This document shows, one piece after another, positions 1 through 10,770 of a stretch of 64,000 nucleotides of DNA (position 1 is the first letter of the stretch; each line of letters begins with the position of its first letter). Below the pieces are notes generated by a model that saw nothing but the letters and a program-made list of their open reading frames with translations, was not told the origin of the DNA and ran no database searches. This DNA comes from Montifringilla adamsi (lineage: Eukaryota; Chordata; Aves; Passeriformes; Passeridae), in contig JAGGNK010013670.1 in assembly GCA_017590115.1 (NCBI GenBank), positions 1,320,016-1,384,015 of the forward strand, written 5' to 3'. A program made the translations under genes and the position numbers.

Positions 1-831
1 TTTCCAGGCCTTGTGACACTTCCTTTGCTGTCTGTAGATAATAATGACACAGTACAGGGTAAGAAAGCCCCCTCAGGTATTCCCTCAGATCCCAAAGGCC
101 TGAGACATTACAAAGTTTCCATTTCCCCTCTTATCAAGCCCGTCTTCACATTTCTCTGAGCATTTATGGACATGGACACAGTCCTGAATAAGTGAGGGTG
201 GATGAGCAAGCTGGAGTGAGCAAACAAGTGGCTGCTCCTCACAGGAGCATTCTGGTGCATGGACACAAAATTATGTTACACAAATGCTCCATTTTCTTCC
301 CCTCAGTGACCTGGTCAGGCCGTGGCACAGGGTGCCCAGAGCAGCTGGGGCTGCCCCTGGATCCCTGGCAGTGCCCAAGGCCAGGCTGGATGGGGCTTGG
401 AGCAGCCTGGGACAGTGGAAGATGTCCTTGCCATGGCAGGGGTGGCATTGGATGGGCTTTAAGGTCCCTCCAACCCAAACCTTCTGAACACACCTGAGCC
501 CAGCACTGCTGTGAGCTCGGCCAGCACAGACCCTCCCTGCAGCCAGGGAAACTACTGGGCACAGACCACAACTGCATGAAGACCTTTGCTGGGGGGGGCA
601 CAGATTCTGTGTGGGCACCTCATGAACTCAGCCACATTTCACTGTGGGTTGAACAAAACAAACCTGGGAGAACCACAGCCTTCCCAAAGCATCCCTCCTG
701 GAGCAGAGGGAACGCCCCTGGCTGTGCCTAGGTGTTTCTCTGGCTTTGCTGTCACTGTGTTCAGCAGTCAGTACAGCCCCTCCATACCACCAGGCCCAGC
801 CCCATAGCTGAGTGTCCCTCATGGCTCTCAC
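1..831 (-). other. AUTS2 intron 8 (partial)
   Basis: Intron sequence downstream of the exon 8 donor, running off the left edge. It contains one plus-strand CR1 tail (311-490). I see nothing else; the short ORFs here overlap the CR1 tail or lack any recognisable similarity. Confidence 0.8.
311..490 (+). mobile_element. CR1 LINE 3' tail (5'-truncated)
   Basis: It contains the CR1 tail in sense on the plus strand: GGCACAGGGTGCCCAGAGCAG, then GATCCCTGGCAGTGCCC, and a 3' end like AAGGTCCCTCCAACCCAAAC. It is opposite to AUTS2 and one of only three pieces in this orientation. Confidence 0.88.
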
Positions 832-1085
832 CTGAGTAAGTGCTCCCAGCTGGGTGTCCTGGAACCTGCAGCGTCCCTGAGGTCAGCGGGGGTGGCGGGG
901 GCAGGGCCGTGGGAGGGGCAAACATATTGGGGTGGTGAGGATGGGCAGGGGGCTGCAGGGCGGGCGGGAAGCTGTGCAGGGGGCTGTGGCTGGCCAGGGA
1001 CAGCGGGAACGGCGATGCCGACGGGTGGTGCGAGATGTGCGGGGGAGGCGCCTGGGTCTTGGCGGGGGTGCTGCTCCTGCTGCTG
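832..1085 (-). CDS. AUTS2: AUTS2 coding exon (human exon 8 equivalent), proline/serine/histidine-rich
   Basis: Read on the minus strand, this exon follows a good acceptor (pyrimidine-rich stretch ending in TTAACAG at 1093-1086) and ends at TACTCAG|GTGAGAG, donor GT at 831-830. It begins with one base that completes a serine codon split from the previous exon and ends with one base of the next codon. The product reads [12 protein letters not shown], then [35 protein letters not shown] and HPAGSTYS. From memory these match human AUTS2 nearly residue for residue. AUTS2 works in the nucleus with non-canonical Polycomb PRC1 (PCGF3/5), CK2 and p300 to activate neuronal genes, and in the cytoplasm in Rac1-dependent actin remodelling. 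This exon is part of the N-terminal proline-rich region (PR1). No catalytic motif is expected. The paralogue FBRSL1 is much less likely because the match spans the AUTS2-type serine/proline block. The next exon lies left of the window. Confidence 0.95.
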
Positions 1086-2521
1086 CTGTTAACGAGATGA
1101 GGAGCCGTCAGGGGAGAGAACAGCCCCAGCACACATACACACACAACCTCAGCAGCTCCTCACGTCAAACACTGTGCTACAAATCCCATTACCGTTTCCA
1201 CTCCTAGCACTGGGGTACCCCTTCTCCACCACCTGCTCTGGGATCTTTTACTTCCTGTGGTCCCCACACACCTGAGCTGGGCTCTCCCTTGCTGCAAGAG
1301 GTTGGTATTGTCCCACAACAGCACAAAGGAGTAATCAGCCCTGTGCATTCATGACTTAATTATCAGGTCCTTTCTACATCACTGCCCGGTTCATGTTCTC
1401 AGGCAAATGAACCTCAAAATCACTGTGTGTGCATTAATAAAAATTTAAATTTGTTTTTAAAGTGAATTACTAAGATGAAAGACTGCAGAAAATGTGAAAT
1501 GAAGTTGAGAAGGCAACAACAGATTTGTGCTTATTGTACAGGTATGTCCCTCTCTACCCCACAATGAAATGAGATAAGATGAGTCAAGAAAAGAAATATT
1601 TGTGATTACACTGGCTGCAATTTTTCAGGTTTCATTTCCTACTAATGAGTATTTAAAATACATTCATGGAAGGCTTAATTTTCCTTGTCTTTATTTCAAG
1701 TAACAACACACTTATATTGCAGTGACTTTTAAAGACAAGCAATACCAGCTTGGTTAAAAATAAATCCAGGTCTTAAACACCTCCCAGTCTTTAGTCAAAC
1801 CATGAAGCAACCACAGCGCTACTTCCCCAGGTCTTGAATGTCACACCTGCCTGCTGGGAGCTCGATTTGGAGAACTGCAACCCAGCTTAGAGTAGGGGAA
1901 ACCTGAGGTCCCTGTCTCAGAGGGATATCACGGGTTCCTGTGCACATGGTGTTTAATCTCACTGCTTATCTTTGTTATCCACAGATAAAAGGTGAGGCTG
2001 ATCTCACCATGGCCAGGTGAGAGAAAAACACTGAAGCCTGCAAGGTGTCAGCAGTGCAGGAAAACATGGAGCTGTGAAGTGCCTAGTGTGTGACTGCTGG
2101 TGCTGGGCTGTCACCAGCTGCACCTTCATTGAGGGGCTCCTGGGCTCCTCGCCCTGGGGCATGGCAGCACTTGGGGAAATCGGATATTTACACGGATGGG
2201 AGGGCAAAACTGTCAACCTTCTGAGAGCAGCCCAGCCCGTAGGAACTGGGCTTTTCTTCCCCTGATCTACACTGTGTAGAATTCCCTCCAAAAACCCAAG
2301 TCTGGCAGGGAAAAAAATCCAAAGCAAATGAACTTAAAATACCCAGCTTAAGGGATCATCAGGTCACAGAGAGTGATCCTGGCTCATCTTGGGAGGAATC
2401 GAGGTTACGTGCACCGAGGGCCCTTTATTTCCCAGCGATGGGATGGGCTGCGCTGTCTCTTCTTTATCCAACTCCCCTCCAGGCTCAGCCCAGCACCCCG
2501 GACCCCTCTCTGTACACCTAC
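1086..2521 (-). other. AUTS2 intron 7
   Basis: A 1.4-kb intron between exons 7 and 8, with an AT-rich middle (about 1380-1780) and a short CA-rich patch at 1128-1146. I recognise no repeat family and no extra exon. Confidence 0.85.
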
Positions 2522-3084
2522 CTTAAGCTGTTGAGGCTCAAGCTGCTGCTGTTGTAGGCAGAGAGTGGCTGCGAGAGGCTCTGAGGGTGGGGCTGCACAG
2601 CGGGCAGGGCCGGGTGTGCCGGGGGCAGCGGCGACTGCGGCCGCGGCGGGTGCTGGCCGGCCGGGGGCTGGCCGGAGGGCTGGCCGCAGGGCTGACCACA
2701 GGGCTGTCCGNNNNNNNNNNNNNNNNNNNNNNNNNNNNNNNNNNNNNNNNNNNNNNNNNNNNNNNNNNNNNNNNNNNNNNNNNGGGCGGCCGGGCTCCTC
2801 GGAGGCCGGGGGAACCGGCACGGCCGGGGCGGGCGCTGGGGCCGGAGCCTCGGGGCGCGGGGCGAGCGCGGGGCTGGGGCAGCGGCCCTCGGGAGGCGGC
2901 TCCAGAGGTGGCGGCGTCACCTGAGGACGGGGGTCTTTAGGCACCACAGGCTCAAGTATAGGGTCTTTGCTGCTATCCTGGCTCTTCTCTTGGCTCCTTT
3001 CTAGTCCTGATATTTTGGGGACAGCTGGGCCCCTAGCACCAGGGTCGTCATTGTCAGCAAGTGCACCAACTCCCACCTCTTTAT
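2522..3084 (-). CDS. AUTS2: AUTS2 coding exon (human exon 7 equivalent), proline-rich, interrupted by an assembly gap
   Basis: Minus strand: the acceptor is a pyrimidine-rich stretch with TTGTTGTTGCAG ending at 3085, and the donor is CTTAAG|GTAGGT with GT at 2521-2520. The first two bases complete an aspartate codon begun in exon 6. The reading starts [14 protein letters not shown] and continues with [16 protein letters not shown], a diagnostic AUTS2 block, then [14 protein letters not shown] and a proline/alanine-rich stretch. After the run of N, the correct frame gives repeated [15 protein letters not shown] units and then [17 protein letters not shown], matching the human exon end. The frame changes across the gap because its 73 placeholder bases are not a multiple of three; real missing length must be divisible by three if the exon is intact. 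This exon encodes most of the PR1 proline-rich region, reported as needed for the cytoplasmic Rac1 role. The GC-rich composition is typical of bird exons that sequence poorly. Confidence 0.95.
2711..2783. other. Assembly gap (73 N) inside AUTS2 exon 7
   Basis: There are 73 undetermined bases within the GC- and proline-rich part of exon 7. The flanking exon reads in different frames if 73 is taken literally: 490 known exon bases minus the 4 bases of split codons is divisible by three, so the true gap should be a multiple of three. The size is therefore an estimate. Confidence 0.98.
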
Positions 3085-3411
3085 CTGCAACAACAACAGA
3101 GAGAGAAAATGGTTAAACGCTACACAGACAGCCCAACCCAAAGCCACTGTTGGGCCACTCACACTCCGAGCAGGCAGCTCCATTTTGTTTCCATCAAGAA
3201 CCATCCAGGCGAACATGAAACTGAATTAAATCCACCTGCCCCAGTAACTCTCCTCAAAATAAAGCACGTGGCTGAGAAGGCAGACCCTGTTCAGCGCTGC
3301 TGTTCTCCATCATTGTTACTCATCATCACTCCCTCATGAGGGAACAAGCTGAGGGAACTGACCCTCTGAGGGAGCCAACACTACGTGAGCTCCCTGCTTC
3401 TCACTGAATGG

Positions 3412-3800
3412 GTAACATTGGAAAAGATCTTTAAGACCACCAAGTTCAATCCCTCACTATGTTCACCACTGAATCATGTCCTCAAGTAGCACATCCACAT
3501 GTTTTTTGAACAGGGTTGTTGACTGAACCACTGCCCTGGGCAGCTGTGCCAGTGCCTGAGCACCCTTTCCATGGGGAAATTCCTCCTGGTGTCCACCTCG
3601 ATCCTCCCCTGGCCCAGCCCGAGGCCGTTCCCTCTCCTCCTGTCCCTGTTCCCTGGGAGCACAGCCCGACCCCCCGGTTGTCCTCTCCTGTCAGGAGTTG
3701 TGCAGAGCCACAAGGGCCCCCTGAGCCTCCTTTTCTCCAGGCTGAGCCCCTTCCCAGCTCCCTCAGCTGCTCCTGGGGCTCCAGCCCCTTCCCAGGACAC
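3412..3800 (-). mobile_element. CR1 LINE fragment, older subfamily
   Basis: The diverged CR1 pattern reads in reverse: TTGGAAAAGATCTTTAAGAC at the start, CCACTGCCCTGGGCAGCTG in the middle and TTTTCTCCAGGCTGAGCC near the end. It extends further into the element than most copies here and is more diverged. It has the same orientation as AUTS2. Confidence 0.8.
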
Positions 3801-4962
3801 AAGATCTGAATTTTAGAATGCACACTAGCAGCAGCCCAGGCTTTTTTGGTTTGGCTGACCATGGAGAAACTTACTTCTATTTCCCAACTCTTTAATAATA
3901 ATGAATATAATTATAATTTTAACATCCGTACATTGGAGTTTTGCTAACCGTTGCTCCACAGCAATTTCCCGTTGGAACTGCTCCCCAAACCTTCCGCCAG
4001 TGTGGATCTGATCCATGGCACCCCTTGGAACAAATCCAGGGGAATGTTGCTGACCCAAGATTGAGAAAGGTGCAAGACAGGTGGGGGATCAGAAACCCAT
4101 TTAGGGTCATATTGCACAACAGCTTGGAACAGTTGGACTTACACCTTCAGCAACTACAGAAACACAGCCCAAGGAAAATATGCAAGGTTTGAAGGGGCTT
4201 GGGACAAACTTAGAATTAAAAAAGTGTCCAGTGTTCTAAATAACCCTGAGACAAGACAACCTTACTCCTCCTTCTGCCTGTTTTAAGGGGTAAAATTACT
4301 AAATGCATAATGAAAGAATATCCATTCAGAGAAAATTTTTGACAGCTCCTTTGTGCAAACCCTGAAGTAAAGGAGTGAAATTCAGAGGATGGGGAGTGAA
4401 CTCTGCCAGCCCATGGCCTGGGCACATGTTTGCCAACCATCACATCCCTGGAGCCAGCCTGGCAGCCATGTGTCACAAACGTGGCATCATTTGGGTTTAA
4501 TTTCATCAACAGATCAAAAATAAACCACACCAGGACATGCTCAGTAAGTGTTCTACAGGCCCAGTGCAAGGGTGAACAGCCTGGTAAAGCAGAGGATTTT
4601 CATAGGTTGTAGACAGGAGGTGGGGAAAAAGGGGACAAAGGGAAGCAAAAGGGAGGTAAAGAGGAGAAAAAGGAAGCAAGAAAGAGGGGGAAAAGGTAAA
4701 CGCGCTTATTTGATGAGGACCTTCTTTAATCACTCCTGGAATACCTGTAACAGGCACAGAGGCTTCTCCATCAACTTGGATGGGATGACTATGAGGGCAA
4801 GAGTGGGACTCTAGAGGGATAAAAACAATTACTCTGCCATATGCCCAAGGTCTATCTCACTGCAATAAACTGCAGGTTCTTGGTAAAGGAAACTTTGCTT
4901 CCATTAACTCTTTGGATCAATCCTCTTTGATCAAACATTATTACAAGTTAGAATATTATCGA
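3801..4962. other. Intronic sequence with a polypurine tract
   Basis: No gene or transposon is recognised. A purine-rich run (GGGGAAAAAGGGG-type) occupies about 4612-4698. Confidence 0.5.
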
Positions 4963-5376
4963 TGCCGGGTGACCCCAATGTAGGGAATAACGTGCTCTGA
5001 CTCCATGATTCAGAAGGCTGAACAATTGCTTTATTAAGCTATACTATATTACACTAATACTATACTAAATTACATACTAAAGAGATACTATACTAAAAGA
5101 ATACTAAAGAAAAACCCATGACTGTCTGAGGCAGCCAGGACACAGCTTTGACCCAGTCGGCCAAGGAATCAAAACAACCTTCACCAGTGTCTAATTAACG
5201 AATCACTTTGGGTAAACAGTCTCCATAACACATTCCACATGTGCCAAACAACAGGTGCAACAAGCAGAGATAAGAATTGTTTCCTCTTCTTCTCTGAGCT
5301 TCTCACTGCCTTCCCCAGGAAAAATCCTGGGAGAGAGAATTATGTCTCTCTCTGTTCAGAGAATATGAATACCACA
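4963..5376 (-). mobile_element. Solo LTR of an avian endogenous retrovirus
   Basis: On the minus strand the element starts TGTGGTATTCATATTCTCTG and ends CACCCGGCA, that is, TG...CA ends. Near its 3' end is an AATAAA polyadenylation signal (plus-strand TTTATT at 5030-5035), preceded by a very AT-rich stretch of TATAGTATAG type. No gag, pol or env sequence lies beside it, so it is a solo LTR left by recombination or a truncated copy. The termini are approximate; I could not find a clear target-site duplication. It lies in the same orientation as AUTS2, so its poly(A) signal is in sense in the host pre-mRNA. Confidence 0.72.
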
Positions 5377-8029
5377 GAATGTGATCCACACATGTGTTAA
5401 GGCAGGTCCCCCAGGAGGAGAGAAATGAGCAACAGTTTGGACAGGAATAGATAGATCTACGTTCCCAGTCCTTATGGCTGTAGGAGTTACAAGTTTTTGG
5501 GTTTGTTGGGTTTTTTTACACAATGGCTTTGAAGAGTCAGGCTTGTCACCTGCAATGCCCTACTACATGGCTCTAGCAGGTGGTCTGGAAATCCTGCAGA
5601 GGTGATACTTCCAAGCCTACAGGGAACACCTTGCTCTTAGTGCATTCATTAACTCCTTTCCTTTAGCCTCTCTCATGTGTCACATTTATTCAGCACAGCT
5701 CAATGCTGGGATCTGCTCCTCCTCCCTGGGAGAAAAGGGCTGGGAATGCCCCTGTCTCCTGGGTGTTCCCTGCTGCTGCTCACACCTCACTGCACAGCCC
5801 CGAGTGCCATCCCTGTGAGTCTGCCCTTGGGAGATGCTGCCTGCAGTAAAATAAATGTTATTCCCAGTCTCCCAGCAGCCATGCCTGTGGGTTCTGCCTC
5901 TCCTGTGTGCCACCAGTGCACCCACACTGTGCCCCAGCCCAGCTGTGCAGGAGGCCGAGCACACACAGCCCTGCCTGCTGATGACCATGATGGATAAATC
6001 AGAACCAATTCTCCAGCCGGCTGCATCTATTTGGGGAGTTGAAATCCCCCCTCAGTGATAAACGCCACCAATCACAGGTTTCATGAGGAGGCCTCCAGTC
6101 CTCATCAACAGCACTTCAAGGTTACACAGACAAGATTGCTCTTTTCATACCCTGACTGGCTCAGTGCAAAAACTCTGGGGGGAACAACCCTTAATGTCAC
6201 TATGACACTGACAACCCAACTTTCTGAGATTGTTTATCATCAGAGGAATTTATCTCCACCCAACAGCTAAGCAAGCACCAAGCTAACTCCATTTGCTGGC
6301 TGTCTCCACATTCTGCTTTGGATAAACTGGAATTACTGCACTGGGATTCAGGAGAGCAGTGACTGTGATGTAACTTCCATGCTGACACAGGCTCCCCTTT
6401 TTCCACTTGGTTGTTACTGCATCCACCAACAGCCAGTCTTACACTGAAAAAGGAATAAAGCCAGAATTTGATGCTGAGGACTGAGGATCATTGGCATTTC
6501 CCAGACAGGAAATGCAGCTTTCACTATCTTCCATTCCTGTACCCTTTGATGTGCCTTAAATCTCAAATTCCTCTGTTTTTCACTCAAACACACAAACTGA
6601 AGACACAGAACTCCAGTCCCCTCCATGTGACCCTGCTGTCATCACAGCAGGGAGCAGCCAAGGCCACCCTGGGGACACCTGTAGGTAACTCAAGTGACTC
6701 AGGTGACCCAGAGAGACTCTGCACTGGGGAGGGCCAGCAAACACTTCCCTCTGGAGACATGGATTTGTGTAATAAATACAGGCAATATGCAGCTTTCCAT
6801 CACTGTCTCTCTTCCTAATGTGCAAATCACTAAAATCTGACCCAAACTCTGCATTCTGCCTCCTCTGTCCCATCTGCATGGTCCAAAAGAGGCAAAGGTT
6901 GGCCAGGGGTGGCTACTGGGAACATCACAGCCACAGGAACAGCCCAGCTGCTCTCCACTGACAAAAAGGCCCTGTTGGAATTGCCAGATGTGACATTCCC
7001 AGAGAATCATCCATGCAGAACTCTCTCATTGTGCCTGGCCAAGGTGTTTGCAGATGGGTCCAGGAGCACCAAAGAGCACAGGAGGTGCCAAGAGCCAGCA
7101 CAGGGTGTGCCATGGCCACCCCGGCCTGGCCAGTCCCGAGTGCCCCGGGCATCCCTGGCCCTGGGGAATGAAATCCCCTCAGGGACACTGCTGCAGGACC
7201 ATGTCAAACTCACAGTGGCCAAACTTTTTTCCCGAAGATAAAATCATCGAACTTTTCCGTGTCCAGGTGTGAGACAGCCAGGTCTGGATGCCATCCAGAA
7301 AGGAGGCTGTACCATATCCTGTCACTCCTCCTCCGGCCTGCATCCAGATTCAGCCTCCACACCTGGCCTTGGGCAACTTCAGAGATCAACTCAGAACCAG
7401 CACTAAATTTTCCACTTTCCTGAGAGGAAAGTTTAGGACTAAGTTCAAAGTCCTTACTGCACAAGTGGGAAAATTATAGGAGTTTTCAGTATTCTGCAGC
7501 ATTATCTTTGTGACTGAGTGTTCAGCCTGACAAAGAAATATTATATCCCATAATTTAATTTAAAAACCGTATTAATTTTCTTTCACTGTTTTGGTAAGTT
7601 GAACTCTTAACAACACTGTATCTGTCTAAGTCAAATTTTCTCCAAACTTCTTAATGCAAGATAAAAACCCCAGATTTTTCAAACCCATTTTCTCCAGCTT
7701 TACCATAGATAAGTGGGGAGTTGGTACAAATTGTCACAACCAATACAAACCCTCAGGACATCTCTGGAGTGCTGGAATGCATGTACCCCACAGACCACCA
7801 GCTCTTCACAAGCACTTCATAAGGCTTGAAATAATGAATCAGATTGCAGCCCTGATTGTCCATTTCATATTGATTAGACCTTGGTCAGGGCAGTATCTGG
7901 AAGGGGAAGGCAGGTGCCAGGAGCTGTTCCTGCCAGGAGGGAGGAGGCTGTGGGTGCAGCAGCCAACACACATCAAACAGGCCCCAGAGCAGCTCAGCTG
8001 TTGCACTGGATACACATAATTTGCTAAAA
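5377..8029. other. Unannotated intronic sequence
   Basis: No repeat family, exon or RNA gene recognised. Open frames at 5677-6026 and 6909-7241 are short, overlap on both strands and resemble nothing I know. Confidence 0.5.
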
Positions 8030-8560
8030 ACAATTCCTCATTTTTAGCACACAGTCATCTTTCATCCTAATTTCCAAGGACACTAACAAAGCATTTGATT
8101 ATGCAAATGAAGAACATGCCTTCGAAAGCACAGCTCCTTGCAGCTCTGTCATCTGCTGATAGCAATTACTCCATAGTGAGCAGGTATTTAGCACAAATGA
8201 ACAGCAAGGCTGGTGACACACTTTGTATTTAATTATAAAACAGAGAAGAAAATCATTCAGGACAAAAGATTTTGCTACCTCCTGTTAAAAATGTTTATCC
8301 TCTGCATTGAAAGGGATTTAATTGTCAACAGTGAAGTTGCAGATCAATGAAAAGAAGCACTTAGTGGGACTGCACAAGATGCTGACAATTCTTCAGTCAT
8401 TGAGCTGCTTCTGGTCTTGATTTAGAGTGCAGAACTCTCCAATGCTGCACATGAAACCATTTATTTAATCCAGCTGTTAAAGAGAACACTCTCCATAAAT
8501 GTAACTCCTATAGCTGTACACTGGGAGCATATGTCAGCACTCATTTCATTTTTTTAAAAG
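8030..8560. promoter_or_regulatory. Candidate conserved non-coding block with a POU octamer
   Basis: An AT-rich, repeat-free block with a perfect octamer ATGCAAAT at 8101-8108 and several TAATT/AATTA-type homeodomain cores. AUTS2 introns are known to hold many conserved enhancers. The call is an impression from composition and motifs only. Confidence 0.25.
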
Positions 8561-8600
8561 CACTTCTTGATTTAGTACAAAGGAGTGGGGTAAAGCTTTC

Positions 8601-8779
8601 TAGAGAGAGAGAGAAAAAGAAAGGAAAGGGAGGGAGGAAAAAAAGAAAAGAAAAGAAAAGAAAAGAAAAGAAAAGAAAAGAAAAGAAAAGAAAAGAAATG
8701 AAAAGAAAAGAAAAGAAAAGAAAAGAAAAGAAAAGAAAAGAAAAGAAAAGAAGAAAAGAAAAGAAAAGAAAAGAAAAGA
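8601..8779. repeat. (AAAAG)n microsatellite within a polypurine tract
   Basis: About 140 bp of AAAAG units (8638-8779) with only two small interruptions (near 8699 and 8751). It is led by a GA/AAAG-rich stretch from 8601. In AUTS2 pre-mRNA it becomes a long CTTTT pyrimidine tract. The ORF of alternating Phe/Ser/Leu on the minus strand is an artefact of this repeat. Confidence 0.97.
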
Positions 8780-9425
8780 TCCAAACACCTGTCTGTCAGG
8801 AATCCTGGTACTTCAGTAAATAAGAAGGAACTGCAGACAGGTGTAACACCCTCACAGACCCTGCAAGAATTCAATCCTGCTTCAACACGCACAGCCAAAG
8901 GTTTATTTCCAATAAAATCTCTTGACTTCCTAACCTATCCAGCTGGGAATCAATAAATGACAACATTAACTACACAGCCTCAAAGTATTCCACAGCCAGG
9001 TCCTGAGGGATGACTGAAGGGGCTCCCAAATGGGCTGGAAAACTTCCAGGTGGGAAGTGATGCTGACAAAGTCAGTGGGGAATATTCTTTACTCATAATG
9101 CGTTTGTGATCAGAGTTTCACCTTCCTGTTTCAAATCTGCATTTTAATCAAAGACATTTAGGTTTTGCCATGGCAATCCTTCTAAAACACACTCAGACAC
9201 CCAAAAACACAGAAAACCCTTGTGGGGCCAGGCTGGGCTTCCCACCCCTCCAGGACCAGCACAAGGCTTTTCCAAAGTTGGTGCACAAACCTTGGAGCCA
9301 GGATACAAATCCCATCTGCCCAACCATGAGCTCTGCTCCTGATCTCTGCTCAAAACCGCCTTAGACCCAAACACCTGACAGGATTCTCTGGAATTGTGGC
9401 AAAAAACAGGGGCTTTTTATACAGA
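8780..9425. other. Unannotated intronic sequence
   Basis: Nothing recognised between the microsatellite and the next CR1 piece. Confidence 0.5.
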
Positions 9426-9765
9426 ATTCCAGAATGAGTTGGGTTGGGAGGGACATTAAAGCCCATCCAGTGCCACTCCTGCCATGGGCAGAGACACCTT
9501 CCACTGTCCCAGGCTGCTCCCAGCCCCGATGTCCAGCCTGGCCTTGGGCACTGCCAGGGATCCAGGGGCAGCCCCAGCTGCTCTGGGCACCCTGTGCCAG
9601 GGCCTGCCCATCCTTACAGGGTGGAACTTCTCCCCAATATCCCATCCATCCCTGCCTTCTGGCACTGGGAAGCTATTCCCCTTGTCCTGTCTCTCCATCC
9701 CTTTCTCCAAAGCCCTTCTCTGCCTTCCTCTCTCCTCTTTAGACTGTTACAAGAGCACCCTGTGA
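9426..9765 (-). mobile_element. CR1 LINE 3' tail (5'-truncated)
   Basis: A young-type CR1 tail in reverse: GTTGGGTTGGGAGGGAC, the CCTTCCACTGTCCCAGGCTG block, GGGATCCAGGGGCAGCC and the CCTGTGCCAGGGCCTGCCCA block. It has the same orientation as AUTS2. Confidence 0.92.
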
Positions 9766-10549
9766 CCCCTCAGAGGGCAGAGCAGAAGGGTGGGAGTGCA
9801 CTTCAAACCTGCCCAGAGTAAATGAGATGACAGTACAAACAATGACCAATTAAAACCAGAAAACACTGCAAGGCTGGATAATTTTCTCCAATTATCAACA
9901 GGAACATCACCTCAGCACAGTGTTAACCCCATCAGAGGACAAGGGGAAGAAAATATCTTGAGTTTATCCATCACCCCTCCTACTTATTGATTTGCCTTGG
10001 CTACAGATCCACAATATTCCCTGAAATGCCCATGACATCTGCTCATTCCACTTGTGTGTGACAGGATTACTTGAATGAGCTTGAACAAAACCAGTTTTCA
10101 AAAGCAGTCTGAAAGGTATAACCCTGTGAACACTGATCGAATGTAACCTGACAGCTCAGTTTAACACACCAAGGACCACAAAGATGTGTGTGATATGTTT
10201 ATACAGCAAAATAACACATCTATTCCCCCTGAGAGGTGTCACACCCCCAGCTCACCAGCCACACAGCCCTGGCTCCTCTGTGAATTTGTTCTTTACAGCC
10301 AAAGAATTTCTGATTTTAAAGGCATGATGCCAATATAAGCAGAGAGCTTAAAACTACTTGCTAACACTAAGATAAAGCTCAGCATGACCATGAGAATTCC
10401 CATTTTCAATTACAACTATTTCAGTTCAAGGAAACTTTGCTGAGCTTCCACATCCCAGCTCCCCCATCACGGTCACTTCACACTGTTCTCATGCTTGGCA
10501 CTATTTCCCTTGAGTTTCCAATGCTGCAGAGAAAAAGACTGATGTTAGA
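9766..10549. other. Unannotated intronic sequence
   Basis: AT-rich intron, nothing recognised. Confidence 0.5.
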
Positions 10550-10770
10550 GAATGACAGAGTCATTAAGGTTGGAAAAGCTCTCTAAGATCATTGAGTCCA
10601 ACCCTGCCAAGGCCACCACAAACCCATGTCCACACATGCCAGATCTGGACACCTTTTAACTCCTTCCAGGGCTGGTGACTCCACCACTGCCCTGAGCAAC
10701 TGTGCCAGGGCTTATCCAACCCTCTGCTCCAACTGCCCAGGAAGGATTCTTCTGGTCTGGGTTGTACCAA
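10550..10770 (-). mobile_element. CR1 LINE 3' fragment, older subfamily
   Basis: It starts with GGTTGGAAAAGCTCTCTAAG and GATCATTGAGTCCAACC, continues with CTCCACCACTGCCCTGAGCA and is lost after about 10765. The 'TTGGAAAAG...GAGTCCAAC' signature is a different CR1 subfamily from the GGTTGGAAGGGACC copies. Confidence 0.85.

Noticed and set aside
8572..8898. 108-codon minus-strand ORF rich in Phe, Ser and Leu
   Set aside because: Direct translation of the (AAAAG)n microsatellite.
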